A stretch of 57,977 nt of DNA, taken from Candidatus Binataceae bacterium (GTDB lineage: Bacteria; Desulfobacterota; Binatia; Binatales; Binataceae). A program made the translations under genes and the position numbers. Shown piece after piece: positions 44,802 through 53,791 of this stretch. The notes beneath the pieces were generated by a model, which worked only from the letters and a program-made list of their open reading frames with translations, searched no databases and was not told where the DNA came from. Numbering within the stretch: position 1 is the stretch's first letter; every line of letters begins with the position of its first letter. The stretch covers positions 1 through 57,977 of the forward strand of contig DASXMJ010000035.1 of the NCBI GenBank assembly GCA_036495685.1, in the 5' to 3' direction.

Positions 44802-44889
44802 GGGCACAGGATTAGCTCGCGAGGATATTCACAGCCACACTTTTGCAGCTGCGCAAGCCAGAGTTTCTGTGCTATGCGCTTTGAACCAT

Positions 44890-45330
44890 ATGCGGCTCAG
44901 AGTTGGATGCTCCGCGCTCTTTTTGTCCGCGCTCGTCGCGTCGGCCGGGTTCTTCGCATTCGCACAGGCGCCTCCACAAACCGTGGACATTAGCGACCCG
45001 CAGGCCGGGGGCACGGTGATGGTGTTCGCGGGCGATACGGTCCAGGTGCGACTCCATTCAACGCCCGGAACCGGGTATGCCTGGAAAGTCACCCAGGTCA
45101 ACAATGCAATCCTCGCCCTTCAGGCGGCGCCCGTTTTTGTCCCGCCACCACCGGGCATTCCCGGCGCCGAAGGGCACACGGTCTTCAACTTCCGGGCGGC
45201 AGCGCCGGGAAGTTCAACCTTGCAACTCGCCTACGCTGGACCAACAGAAAAGGGAGCCACGCCGGCACGAACCTTCAGCATTGGCATCAGCGTGCGGCCA
45301 GCCAGCGAGCGGCCGTTACCACAGCCCTGA
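44890..45330 (+). CDS. Secreted chagasin-like (I42) protease inhibitor
   Basis: 146 residues from ATG 44890, divergent from the P1 peptidase. A signal peptide (RLRVGCSALFLSALVASAGFFAFAQ) precedes an immunoglobulin-like domain. VQVRLHSTPGTGYAWKV matches the first inhibitory loop of chagasin-type cysteine-protease inhibitors (NPTTGY-W), HTVFNFRAAAPGSSTLQLAYAG follows the family core, and the third loop region is Pro-rich. It is likely exported and blocks papain-type proteases; target unknown. Confidence 0.72.
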   Translation: MRLRVGCSALFLSALVASAGFFAFAQAPPQTVDISDPQAGGTVMVFAGDTVQVRLHSTPGTGYAWKVTQVNNAILALQAAPVFVPPPPGIPGAEGHTVFNFRAAAPGSSTLQLAYAGPTEKGATPARTFSIGISVRPASERPLPQP

Positions 45331-45811
45331 AGGGTTGTTGCCGGGCCCCGCGCGTTGATCGCGCAAATCGGTTCCGGCGGGACGAATCAAATCGAAGGTC
45401 GCCGCGCGACGTCGGCGGCCGCGTAAGCGTGCTCTTCGCCGGGATTTTGGATCACCTTGTGGTGGGTGGAGCGGCCGTCGACCGAGAGGGCAGGCATGCG
45501 AGGATTTGCTAGGCGCACAGCTGCAAACTTAAGCAAGATTGGGCGGAGGACGACCGTCTTAAGGACAAGCCCGGGGCCAGAGGTCGTTCGCGCCGTTTGA
45601 TGGAACTCTTGCTGGGACCCTACCGAGGTCGTCTGCGGGACGCTCTTTGTATCGGATAGAATGTAGAGCTCCCTGTAAGTTCTTCAGATCACAAAGCTAC
45701 GAATCCTCGAAAAATGAGTAATTTGCGAGGTCTTCCTGCGGCTCGGCTCTTGCTTCACTGCGCATCGGAACGCGGTGATTTGCCAAGCGGGGGAGAGGCG
45801 GTCATTCCACG
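45331..45811. other. Intergenic region, nothing recognised
   Basis: About 480 bases of GC-rich DNA with no credible frame, RNA gene or long repeat. A short inverted repeat CCTCG ... CGAGG near 45704-45728 frames an AT-rich loop, too weak to call. It probably contains the promoter of the lipoprotein gene. Confidence 0.5.
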
Positions 45812-46777
45812 ATGGTACCTCCCGGACCCTCGCCCTGTGTCGCGTCAAAACGGCCTGCATACCAGAGAGCGACTCTACGCGCGGTGGCGCTGGGACTTTG
45901 CCTTGCAGCCACCGCATGCGCCAGCCAACCCGCTCTCACCGATCGGACCTTCTTTCGCAACGAATACGAAGTCGATACTCACGGACGCAAGACCTGGTTC
46001 GATCGTCTAGTGGAAACCGATCCCGGCGGGTTTAAGACCCATGTGGCACCGGACTATGAGTCGATCGCTCCGGCCCGCATCGCAGTATTGCCGTTCGTGG
46101 ATACGGGCAGCGCGCAGTTCGTAGTGGACAAGATTCCGCTAACCGCCCGCGGTCCGGAACAACAGGCTGACTGGGCGTGGACTCACTCGAACCGGCTCCG
46201 CCGCTACGTGGACGGTTATCTCTCCTCGAGGGAGTTCCTAGTCGAAAACCTGATCCAAGTCGATCAGGTAATGAAAGAACATCGAATCTACGACGCCACG
46301 AGCCTCGCGCGAATCTCGCCGCAGGCCCTAGGCCAATTGCTCGGCGTCGATGCAGTGGTATATGGCGAGGTCACCCACTACGAGGCGTACTACCTGGCGC
46401 TAGTTTCCGCATACCAAGTAGGCGTGAGTATCCGCATAGTCTCCACCCATGACGGGCGCGAGTTGTTCACCGCGGAAGGCAGCCGTTACGACGTCGATGT
46501 GGCGCCCGCGTTCGATCCGGTGGATATTGCGATTAACTCCGCCTTTACGCTGCTTCAGCTTCGCGACATCGTCCTGGCTCGCGCCGAGGACGAGAGTGCA
46601 CGTGAAATAATCCTACGCATCCCGCGATCGCAGCGCCTGCAAGACGAGCTCATCGAGGAAGCGACCGAGGCACCATCGCAAGCTAAGCAGGAAGATGTCG
46701 CGACTCTTTTGCGGGACAGCGGTCCCCAGCCACGTTCCAACGTCGAGCGCGCATCGGCGATACACCCGACTGATTAA
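45812..46777 (+). CDS. GNA1162-like outer-membrane lipoprotein
   Basis: 321 residues as drawn; the start is uncertain because about 20 residues precede the lipoprotein signal ATLRAVALGLCLAATAC, whose final Cys is the lipidation site. The mature part has ARIAVLPFVDTG, SNRLRRYVDGYLSSREFLVENLIQVDQVMKEH and LGQLLGVDAVVYGEVTHYEAYYLALVS, the pattern of DUF799/GNA1162 lipoproteins that resemble TolB N-terminal folds. No secretion partners are adjacent. Role is unknown. Confidence 0.7.
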   Translation: MVPPGPSPCVASKRPAYQRATLRAVALGLCLAATACASQPALTDRTFFRNEYEVDTHGRKTWFDRLVETDPGGFKTHVAPDYESIAPARIAVLPFVDTGSAQFVVDKIPLTARGPEQQADWAWTHSNRLRRYVDGYLSSREFLVENLIQVDQVMKEHRIYDATSLARISPQALGQLLGVDAVVYGEVTHYEAYYLALVSAYQVGVSIRIVSTHDGRELFTAEGSRYDVDVAPAFDPVDIAINSAFTLLQLRDIVLARAEDESAREIILRIPRSQRLQDELIEEATEAPSQAKQEDVATLLRDSGPQPRSNVERASAIHPTD

Positions 46778-47112
46778 ACGCTATTCTGCCCGCAGCTGCA
46801 GGTCGTCGATGAGACACTAGTCTCCATGTGCTGCGGTCATTGCCCGCTCGGCTCGACGGCCGTCTTTTTCTCCTCAAGGACGCCGCGTAACTGGGCCTTC
46901 GCGCGGCGACATCAAGGCTAAGTTGTGCGCTATTTGTGCCCCTGAATATCTGCGAGCGGCGAAAATCTCGACTGCCTGCGCGAGATTGCACTCGCGACTT
47001 AAGCGCCCGCCTCGGCCTCGCTGGAATAGTGCCGAGGTAGATTGCGGCCAGCTTCCGTTCGCGCGATTCTAGGCTGGCTCGAACAGTGGTAACGGGAAAT
47101 GTGGGTTGCCCT
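46778..47112. other. Intergenic region, nothing recognised
   Basis: 335 bases between the lipoprotein and methyltransferase genes. Only short arginine-rich frames are open; no terminator, tRNA or repeat is visible. Confidence 0.5.
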
Positions 47113-47904
47113 ATGACGCTAGCAAGTGACCTTAGCGTCGCCGAATATTTCGCACGCCTTGCGAGTAGTTACGGGGCAGGAGAGTACTATCGAAAACGGC
47201 GTGCCGCCGCGGTGGCGGAGATAGGGCGACGGTTGGGGAAGATCGAAAGCCTGCTCGACCTCGGCTGTGGCAACGGCACGTACCTGGCAGGGTTTCGAGA
47301 GGCCATCGATCCGAAATTTCTGGTGGGCGCCGATCTTTCGTTCCGAATGGCCCAAGAGGCTTTGCGGCGCGGGGTGACCAACGTGATCATTGCCGGCGAC
47401 GCCACCCTCTTGCCGTTCCGCCCCGCTTCATTCCGCGCGATTTTCTGCAGTCACGTGCTGCAGTTCGTCGCCGACCTGCCGCGATGCGTTGCAGAGATCG
47501 CACACTGCCTCGCTCCCGGTGGCACCTTCGTTATAGCAGGCGGCGAATTTGGAGTACGCGAACGACTGAAAATCCTGCTGGGCGATCTACGCTGGTCCGC
47601 GTTGCGGGCTGAACTGCCGCGGCCACGTGATGTCCGGATTCGCCGCAACTTGGCCGACTATCGGGACGCTGCTCAGGGGGCGGGACTGAGCGTGGACTCG
47701 CAAACAGTTGAATTCACCGTAACCTGGGCCGACCTTGCTGAATTCTATCGTGTGCGCTGGCTCTCATTGTACGAGCCGTCCTCGCAGGTAGCTCTTGCCG
47801 GGGTTCTCGACGAACTGGTGTCCGAACGCGGCAACGAGTCCTTCCAGATGAACGAATCGTTACTTTTCTGTCAGCAAGCCGGCGGCACGATGACGCCACG
47901 TTAA
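47113..47904 (+). CDS. Class I SAM-dependent methyltransferase
   Basis: 263 residues from ATG 47113 (a GTG 27 bases earlier is possible). SAM motif LLDLGCGNGTYLAGF, acidic loop LVGADLSFRM, AGDATLLPFRPASFRAIFCSHVLQFV and ALAPGGTFVIAG-like LAPGGTFVIAGGE give the canonical order of a UbiE/BioC-type enzyme. The C-terminal 90 residues are helical and may bind the acceptor. Acceptor unknown; neighbours give no hint. Confidence 0.87.
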   Translation: MTLASDLSVAEYFARLASSYGAGEYYRKRRAAAVAEIGRRLGKIESLLDLGCGNGTYLAGFREAIDPKFLVGADLSFRMAQEALRRGVTNVIIAGDATLLPFRPASFRAIFCSHVLQFVADLPRCVAEIAHCLAPGGTFVIAGGEFGVRERLKILLGDLRWSALRAELPRPRDVRIRRNLADYRDAAQGAGLSVDSQTVEFTVTWADLAEFYRVRWLSLYEPSSQVALAGVLDELVSERGNESFQMNESLLFCQQAGGTMTPR

Positions 47905-47992
47905 CTGACGAAACCAGGTCGCTATATTGACCCGCGTGCGGCGGGCCGATGTTAACCAAAATCCGCGTGCAACGTCTTAGATAGTGAGGATT

Positions 47993-48520
47993 ATGAAACC
48001 CACCACCCTGCACACCGGAAGTACACTGGCGGTGGACCACGAACGGATTTACCGCGCGCATAAGGCCAGGATCCTTAACCTGTGCAAGTTATTGCTGCGT
48101 GATTCAGATGAGGCCGAAGACGTCGCGCAGGAAGTTTTCCTGCGAGCCTTCGAGCGCATCGGCTCCGAGGAGACACCAAAGGTGTGGGAGGCGTGGCTGG
48201 TGCGGGTCGCAGTCAACGCCTGTCGCGACCGGCAGCGTTCGGCGTGGTGGAAGAGCCGCCGCAGGCCGGGCGACCTCGATGAGCTTGCTCCCTGGCTCTC
48301 TCTTTCCAGCGAGGAACAGGCCCGCAGCCGGGAATGGCAGTCGCGAGTCTGGCAGGCGCTGCGCGCGTTGAATAACCGCCAACGCAACGTGTTCGTTCTC
48401 CGGTACATCGAAGGATGGTCGACCAACGACGTAGCAGAAAGCCTTGGTCTCACCGCCGCGGCCGTAAAGACACACTTGTTTCGCGCGGTCCGACATCTCC
48501 GCAAGGTGGTAGAGCGCTAA
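47993..48520 (+). CDS. ECF-type RNA polymerase sigma factor
   Basis: 175 residues, ATG 47993 behind GAGG. Region 2 is YRAHKARILNLCKLLLRDSDEAEDVAQEVFLRAFERIG, with the region 2.4 basic part ACRDRQRSAWW. Region 4 is LRALNNRQRNVFVLRYIEGWSTNDVAESLGLTAAAVKTHLFRAVRHLRK. It drives transcription of its own regulon, and the next gene, overlapping by one base (TAATG), encodes its probable anti-sigma factor. Confidence 0.93.
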   Translation: MKPTTLHTGSTLAVDHERIYRAHKARILNLCKLLLRDSDEAEDVAQEVFLRAFERIGSEETPKVWEAWLVRVAVNACRDRQRSAWWKSRRRPGDLDELAPWLSLSSEEQARSREWQSRVWQALRALNNRQRNVFVLRYIEGWSTNDVAESLGLTAAAVKTHLFRAVRHLRKVVER

Positions 48521-48999
48521 TGAAGAATTGTCTCAGTGAAAGAACCCTGTTGCTGGTGCACGATGGCGAAGGTTCGGTTGCCGAGCGCGCGCATCTGGAA
48601 AGCTGTCTCAATTGCGCGCGCCGCTACCGGCTGCTGGTGGACGATATCAAGGAAGTCGTCACAATTCTGAAACAGCCCCCACCTTCGCACGCATCGCGCA
48701 GGCCGCGGATGTACTCCTGGGTGCGATGGTCGCTGGCCACCGCGTTGGTCGCGGTAGCGTTCCTGTTGGGGCGAATGACCACTGCCGGAGTCCTGGGCGG
48801 CGGCTTAAGCTTCCATGCCCGCGCAGTGTCAGGTACTCGGCCGGCATCAGCCGATCGCGCAATCGCGGGCGGCAATGGTATCGCGCCCACCTACGCGCTC
48901 TATATCGACAGCCTGATCGGCAGCCAGGACGAGGCGGACCCGGGCCAGACGGAAGTCGTGGACTCCGGGGAGACAGATTCAGATTCAGATGGACTTTGA
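48520..48999 (+). CDS. Zinc-finger membrane anti-sigma factor
   Basis: 159 residues. The N-terminal domain carries the ZAS signature H-x3-C-x2-C (His25, Cys29, Cys32 in HLESCLNCARRYR), then a single membrane helix WSLATALVAVAFLLGRM (about residues 70-86) and a periplasmic tail that is acidic at its end (VVDSGETDSDSDG). It probably holds the ECF sigma factor at the membrane and senses periplasmic stress. Translation is coupled to the sigma gene. Confidence 0.85.
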   Translation: MKNCLSERTLLLVHDGEGSVAERAHLESCLNCARRYRLLVDDIKEVVTILKQPPPSHASRRPRMYSWVRWSLATALVAVAFLLGRMTTAGVLGGGLSFHARAVSGTRPASADRAIAGGNGIAPTYALYIDSLIGSQDEADPGQTEVVDSGETDSDSDGL

Positions 49000-49045
49000 T
49001 AACTCGCAAAGAAACGAGAGTTGATAAGGATAAGGAGTAGAACCT

Positions 49046-49510
49046 ATGAAACGTCAGTTTGCTTTGAGCGTAGCGGGCGGAGTGCTCGCCGTAGCGCTGC
49101 TTTCGGGCGCTGCTTATGCTCACGGTTTCGGCGGTGGTCATCACGACCTGATCCCGCCGATTGTCGGCCACCTGGTTTCGCACGATCAAATGCGCGCGAT
49201 TTTCGAAGCAGATAAGGGCAATTTAAAGACCCTGCATTCGGCGGCAAGATCTGCACACGAACAGCTCGAAAACGATTTGATCGCAGGCAAGGACACCACC
49301 GCGGACCTGCAGGCGGTCCAGACTGCGCAGAACAACCTGATGGCCGAAAAGGTCAAGCTCGCGCAGGAGATTCTTGCCACCTTGACTCCCCAGCAGCGCA
49401 CCCAGGTGTCGAGTTTCATGACCCAGTGGCGCGCGTTGAAGCAGCAGCAGTGGCAACTGTTCCAGCAGTACGGTGGTACACCCCAGGCGCCGCAGGGCGG
49501 TGGTGAATAA
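49046..49510 (+). CDS. Spy/CpxP-like periplasmic LTxxQ protein
   Basis: 154 residues, 46 bases after the anti-sigma gene. Signal peptide (KRQFALSVAGGVLAVALLSGAAYA), then His/Gly-rich HGFGGGHHD, helical coil and the motif LTPQQRTQVSSFM (LTxxQ). Spy-like proteins are metal-binding periplasmic chaperones; in Cnr-type systems a similar protein is the sensor for an ECF sigma circuit. Here it is likely sensor or target of the upstream sigma/anti-sigma pair. A strong terminator follows. Confidence 0.87.
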   Translation: MKRQFALSVAGGVLAVALLSGAAYAHGFGGGHHDLIPPIVGHLVSHDQMRAIFEADKGNLKTLHSAARSAHEQLENDLIAGKDTTADLQAVQTAQNNLMAEKVKLAQEILATLTPQQRTQVSSFMTQWRALKQQQWQLFQQYGGTPQAPQGGGE

Positions 49511-49552
49511 TCGCCGGAGAATTTAACCAGCAAGGTTACCGGGCGACTTCAC

Positions 49553-49582
49553 AGGCGCCGGCCTCAGGCCGGCGCCTTTTTT
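49553..49582 (+). terminator. Strong intrinsic terminator of the sigma operon
   Basis: AGGCGCCGGCC (49553-49563), a three-base TCA loop and GGCCGGCGCCT (49567-49577) form a perfect 11-bp GC-rich stem running into six T. It ends the ECF sigma / anti-sigma / Spy transcript, 43 bases after the last gene, and separates it from the opposite-strand ABC exporter. Confidence 0.9.
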
Positions 49583-49606
49583 CTCCAACAACCTGCTTGA
49601 CCACCG

Positions 49607-50740
49607 CTAGTCTAGTGACTTGTGAAAATACCGGCCGCTGATCGACAGCATGATGGTGGCGAGGACAACCAGCGCAAAGATTTGCGGGGCCAGCACCCTC
49701 GCTTCGCTGCCCTTCAGGAAGGTGTCCCGTATGATCACCAGGTAGAAGCGTAAAGGGTCGAGGTAGGTCAGGTACTGCAGCGCCACAGGCATGGCGCTGA
49801 TGGGAAATGAGAATCCTGCCAGAGTGATGCTGGGAGTGATGACAAAGAAAGAGGCGATCATCGCCTGTTGCTGGGTCGAGGAAATCGTCGAAATGAGCAA
49901 CGCAGCGCCCAGCACGCTCAGCAGAAAGAACGTGGTACCGACCGCAAACACGAGGTAGCTCCCACGAAACGGAACCTGAAACCATAGTCTCCCTATCAGC
50001 GTGATCACGATCGCCTGGGTCAGCGCGATAAAGAAAAACGGCATGGTCTTTCCGAGAATGAACTCGAGGCGCGAGATCGGACTAACCATCACCTGTTCCA
50101 GCGTTCCGACTTCCCGCTCGCGCACAATCGCGAACGCGGCCAGCGTGAGGCACGAAGTAAACAGGATGCTGCCGACGGTGCCAGGGACGAAGAACCACTG
50201 GCTCTCTAGGTTCGGGTTGTACCACGGGCGTCTGGTAAGTTCGACATTCGGCATGTGCACCGCGATCGACGGCGCCTTGCGCATCAGGTTGTCATAGGCA
50301 TAGTCCTGCGCGAACCCGTTGGCGATCTCGTTGATGTAGCCCAGCGCGATCAACGCGGTGTTGGAGTCGGTTCCATCCAGGATGACTTGCACGGGCGCGG
50401 TCTGGCCCTTGCGCAACAGTTCGGCAAACCCTGGCAGGATCTGGATTGCAAGCGTCACTTTCCCGTGATCGATCTGATCGGAAATCTGATGGCGGTTCTC
50501 CAGGGTTGCAGCGAGGTCGAAATGTCCGTTGGACTCAAAGCGGCTCAGCAACTCGCGGCTCTCGTACGAGTGGTCGTGGTCGAGTACCGCCATGCGCACG
50601 TGATGGAGTTCAAAGGAGGCTGCGTAACCATAGATCAGAACCTGTAAAATCGAAGGCACGAGCAGGCCGAAGCGGGCGCGAGGATCGCGGAACAACTGGA
50701 TTAGCTCCTTGATCAGCATGTGCTTCAGGCGGTTCAGCAA
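49607..50740 (-). CDS. ABC-2 type permease (YbhR-like)
   Basis: 377 residues from a TTG at 50740 (AGGTG seven bases before it); ATG 50719 is the alternative. An N-terminal membrane anchor (LLVPSILQVLIYGYAASF) is followed by a large periplasmic loop with DHDHSYESRELLSRFESNGHFDL and RRPWYNPNLESQWFFVPGTVGSILF, then five hydrophobic helices. This is the ABC-2 exporter layout of YbhS/YbhR. It is 10 bases after the other permease of the same operon. Confidence 0.88.
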   Translation of the reverse strand: MLNRLKHMLIKELIQLFRDPRARFGLLVPSILQVLIYGYAASFELHHVRMAVLDHDHSYESRELLSRFESNGHFDLAATLENRHQISDQIDHGKVTLAIQILPGFAELLRKGQTAPVQVILDGTDSNTALIALGYINEIANGFAQDYAYDNLMRKAPSIAVHMPNVELTRRPWYNPNLESQWFFVPGTVGSILFTSCLTLAAFAIVREREVGTLEQVMVSPISRLEFILGKTMPFFFIALTQAIVITLIGRLWFQVPFRGSYLVFAVGTTFFLLSVLGAALLISTISSTQQQAMIASFFVITPSITLAGFSFPISAMPVALQYLTYLDPLRFYLVIIRDTFLKGSEARVLAPQIFALVVLATIMLSISGRYFHKSLD

Positions 50741-50750
50741 GTTTTCACAC

Positions 50751-51881
50751 CTAGAGGGACTTCTTGAAAGACCGCAGCGCGAGGGTGGCCAGAATCGCGG
50801 CAAACATGCTCAATGCCAGGAGCTGCGGGAGCAATGGTCCGAGACCTGTCCCCTTCAGGAAGATGACCTTCAGCAGCGACAAGTAGTAGCGAGCCGGGAA
50901 CACAAGTGTGATGGCTCGGATGACGATTGGCATCTGGTCGATAGGAAACACAAATCCGGAAAGCAGGAAGGCGGGGAGAAAGCTGGTCACCAGCGAAATC
51001 TGGCTAGCCGCGAGTTGCGATTTGGTTGCGGCGGAAATCCAGAATCCCAGCAACAATACCGCCGCCAGAAAGAGCGAGGTGGCGAGCAGCATCAGCCAAA
51101 CCGAGCCGCGGAACGGCACCTTAAACCACCACACGGCGATTACCGCGCAGAATGCGGTGTCGAGCAGGCCCAACACAAAGTACGGGACCAATTTGCCGAT
51201 CATGACCTCCAACGGCGTGACGGGCGTCGATATCAGCTGCTCCATCGTGCCCCGCTCCCACTCGCGCGCCATGGTCAGCGAGGTCAGGAAGGTTCCCACC
51301 ACTACCATCACCAGCACCACCACCCCGGGCACGATGAAGTTGCTGCTGTCGAGGTCCTCGTTGAACCAGGTGCGCGAATCGATCGAAATTGGAGCCTGGA
51401 TTTCCGTCAGGCCATGGGACTGAAAATACTGAATTTGGACGTCTGCCGAATATCCCGCCACGACCGATTCGGCGTAGCCGAAGATCAGGTTGGCGGTATT
51501 GTCGTCGATAGCATCGACGATCCCCTGCACCTCGACGGTGCCGCCCTTGCGAAGCTGCTCGGAGAAGTCGTTGGGTATGACCACACCGAGACTGCAATGC
51601 CCCGAATCGATCGCGGCAGTCAGACTGCGATAGTCGCTATTCACCATGACAATTCGAAAGTACTGCGAGGCCTGGAAATGCTTGAGCAGGTCCTGGCTCT
51701 GCTGGCTGCCCTCGCGATCAAAGACGCACACCGGCACGTTCTTCTGATCGAGACTGATTCCATTCCCCATCAGCACCATCAGCATCACCGGCATGAGAAA
51801 CACGATCGCGAGGCTGCGCGGATCGCGGCGAATCTGCACCACTTCCTTGCGCCCGATCGCGAGTACGCGATTCAGGTTCAT
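50751..51881 (-). CDS. ABC-2 type permease (YbhS-like)
   Basis: 376 residues, ATG overlapping the stop of the ATPase gene by four bases. It opens NLNRVLAIGRKEVVQIRRDPRSLAIVFLMPVMLMVLMGNG, carries a periplasmic domain (RTWFNEDLDSSNFIVPGVVVLVMVVVG) and closes with several membrane helices including ARYYLSLLKVIFLKGTG. With the second permease it forms the pore of an exporter for drugs, lipids or hydrophobic compounds. Confidence 0.9.
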   Translation of the reverse strand: MNLNRVLAIGRKEVVQIRRDPRSLAIVFLMPVMLMVLMGNGISLDQKNVPVCVFDREGSQQSQDLLKHFQASQYFRIVMVNSDYRSLTAAIDSGHCSLGVVIPNDFSEQLRKGGTVEVQGIVDAIDDNTANLIFGYAESVVAGYSADVQIQYFQSHGLTEIQAPISIDSRTWFNEDLDSSNFIVPGVVVLVMVVVGTFLTSLTMAREWERGTMEQLISTPVTPLEVMIGKLVPYFVLGLLDTAFCAVIAVWWFKVPFRGSVWLMLLATSLFLAAVLLLGFWISAATKSQLAASQISLVTSFLPAFLLSGFVFPIDQMPIVIRAITLVFPARYYLSLLKVIFLKGTGLGPLLPQLLALSMFAAILATLALRSFKKSL

Positions 51882-52849
51882 GGCTGCTCCCGGCGAACCT
51901 CACTCGCGGGCGCCCCGGAACCATTGCGCTCGTCGCCGGTCAGCGCCACAAAAGCGTCTTCCAGGCTAGGGCGGATTCGTGCGATACGGCGAACCTGGAC
52001 GCCGCCCGCCTCCATCGCGGCCCGCATAGTCGGCATCGCTTCGTCGCCATCGCCCACGACAATGTGAAGTGCATTGCCGAACACCGCCGCATCGCGAACA
52101 CCCCTGACGGCCTTGACGAGCTCGAGCGCGCGCCCCAGCGGTGCGGCCTCGATCGCCAGCAAGTCGCCGTTGACCGAATTGAGCTTGAGCTGGTTTGGCG
52201 TGCCAAGGGCGATGAGGCGGCCATTGAAGATCAGTGCGAGGCGATTGCAGTATTCCGCTTCATCCATGTAGTGCGTGGTGACAAAAACGGTAACGCCCGC
52301 TGCGCTCAGCTCCTGAATCAATTCCCAGAATCGCCGACGTGATACCGGGTCTACTCCCGAAGTTGGTTCATCCAGGAAGATGATCGGAGGGCGATGCAGT
52401 ACTGCGCAGCCGAGCGCGAGCCGCTGTTTCCATCCGCCGGAAAGCGTGCCGGTGATACTTTCTTTTCGGTCGGTCAGGCCGGCCATGTTCAGTGCCCAAT
52501 CGATTCGTTCCGTGAGCTGGTTGCCAGTAACATTGTAGAGAGCGCCGTAAAACCGCAGGTTCTCGATGACCTTCAAATCGTTGTAGAGAGAGAACTTCTG
52601 CGACATGTACCCGATGCGACGGCGAATCTGTTCTGGCGAGCGGACCACGTCGAAGCCGGCGACCTCGGCGCGGCCCGAGGTTGGATGCAGCAAGCCGCAC
52701 AAGATCCTGATGGTCGTCGATTTGCCAGAACCATTGGGACCCAGGAATCCGAACACTTCGCCCGGAAGGGTTTCGAAAGTGACGTGGTCGACAGCGGTAA
52801 AGGTCCCGAAGCGCTTGACCAGGTCCCTGACGACGACCGAGTTTTCCAT
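51878..52849 (-). CDS. ABC transporter ATP-binding protein (2)
   Basis: 323 residues. Walker A GFLGPNGSGKSTTIRILCGL, signature LSGGWKQRLALGCAV, Walker B PIIFLDEPTSGVDPVSR and H-loop VTTHYMDEAEYCNRL. The C-terminal 90 residues after the H-loop form a domain with VRRIARIRPSLEDAFVALTG, as in exporter ATPases of the DrrA/YbhF type. It begins directly after the stop of the first ATPase gene. The two genes together equal the fused double ATPase YbhF of E. coli. Confidence 0.93.
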   Translation of the reverse strand: MENSVVVRDLVKRFGTFTAVDHVTFETLPGEVFGFLGPNGSGKSTTIRILCGLLHPTSGRAEVAGFDVVRSPEQIRRRIGYMSQKFSLYNDLKVIENLRFYGALYNVTGNQLTERIDWALNMAGLTDRKESITGTLSGGWKQRLALGCAVLHRPPIIFLDEPTSGVDPVSRRRFWELIQELSAAGVTVFVTTHYMDEAEYCNRLALIFNGRLIALGTPNQLKLNSVNGDLLAIEAAPLGRALELVKAVRGVRDAAVFGNALHIVVGDGDEAMPTMRAAMEAGGVQVRRIARIRPSLEDAFVALTGDERNGSGAPASEVRREQP

Positions 52850-53791
52850 TCAGGCCGCCTCGAGCTCTGTGGTGGTGGCGGATACGAACAGGTCCTCGAT
52901 GCTGGGCGGAACCTGGGTTGCCTCCTGGTATTCGATGCCCGCGGCCTCAAGCCTTCTGGTGATTTCCGCCAGCCGACGCGGTCCATCGTCGACGAAAACG
53001 TGGATCGCATCACCCACCAGCACGGTTCCGGTCACTCCGGGCGCATGGCGCAGCTCGTCGCGCAGGTGGCGGGCTTCGGTTGAGACTATCGATAGAACCG
53101 CACCCGGCATCATCGCTTTCAATCGCTCGGGCTCGTCACACAACAACAGCCGGCCCTCGTTCAGAAGCGCCAGTCTATTGCAGCGCTCGGCCTCATCGAG
53201 ATAGGCGGTTGAGTTGAGAATCGTAACGCCCTGACCCAGCAGCGAATAGAGCATGGCCCAGAACTCGCGGCGCGAAACCGGATCAACCCCGTTGGTCGGC
53301 TCATCGAGTAACAACACGCGCGGTGTATGAATCAGCGCGCAGACCAGGCCGAGTTTTTGCTTCATTCCGCCTGACAGGTTGCCCGCGAGTCGCGAACGAA
53401 ACCTGCTCATCCCGCATGCCGCAAGAAGTGGCAACGCCCGCTCGTCGCGGGCCTTGCGCTTCACGCCGAACAGGTCGGCGTAGAAGCGGATGTTTTCATC
53501 GACCGTAAGGTCTTCGTAGAGCCCAAAGCGTTGCGGCATGTAGCTGATGCAGCTTTTGACCGATTCGGGATTGGCGACCACGTCGTAGCCGGCGACCATG
53601 GCTCCGCCGCTGTCCGGCGGCAGAATGCCGGCCAAGATGCGCATCGTCGTGGTCTTGCCGGCTCCATCTGGGCCTACCAGTCCGAAAATTTCACCGCGGC
53701 GGACCGAGAAGCTTAAGTGATCGACGGCGACGATGTCGCCGAAGGCCTTGACCAGATCTCGGCCCTCAATGTCCGAGGACTGGCTGTCCAT
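52850..53791 (-). CDS. ABC transporter ATP-binding protein (1)
   Basis: 313 residues from ATG 53791 (the frame is open further up to 53863 inside the adaptor gene). Walker A GLVGPDGAGKTTTMRILAG, signature LSGGMKQKLGL, Walker B RVLLLDEPTNGVDPVSR and switch STAYLDEAERCNRLALL, where the H-loop His is replaced by Ala-Tyr text (STAYLDEAE against TTHYMDEAE in its partner). So one of the two ATP sites of a heterodimer may be degenerate. Overlaps the adaptor gene by 26 bases. Confidence 0.92.
   Translation of the reverse strand: MDSQSSDIEGRDLVKAFGDIVAVDHLSFSVRRGEIFGLVGPDGAGKTTTMRILAGILPPDSGGAMVAGYDVVANPESVKSCISYMPQRFGLYEDLTVDENIRFYADLFGVKRKARDERALPLLAACGMSRFRSRLAGNLSGGMKQKLGLVCALIHTPRVLLLDEPTNGVDPVSRREFWAMLYSLLGQGVTILNSTAYLDEAERCNRLALLNEGRLLLCDEPERLKAMMPGAVLSIVSTEARHLRDELRHAPGVTGTVLVGDAIHVFVDDGPRRLAEITRRLEAAGIEYQEATQVPPSIEDLFVSATTTELEAA

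Noticed and set aside
50709..52067. 452-codon plus-strand frame antisense to the ABC permeases
   Set aside because: Gln/His/Arg-rich composition arising from antisense of hydrophobic codons.
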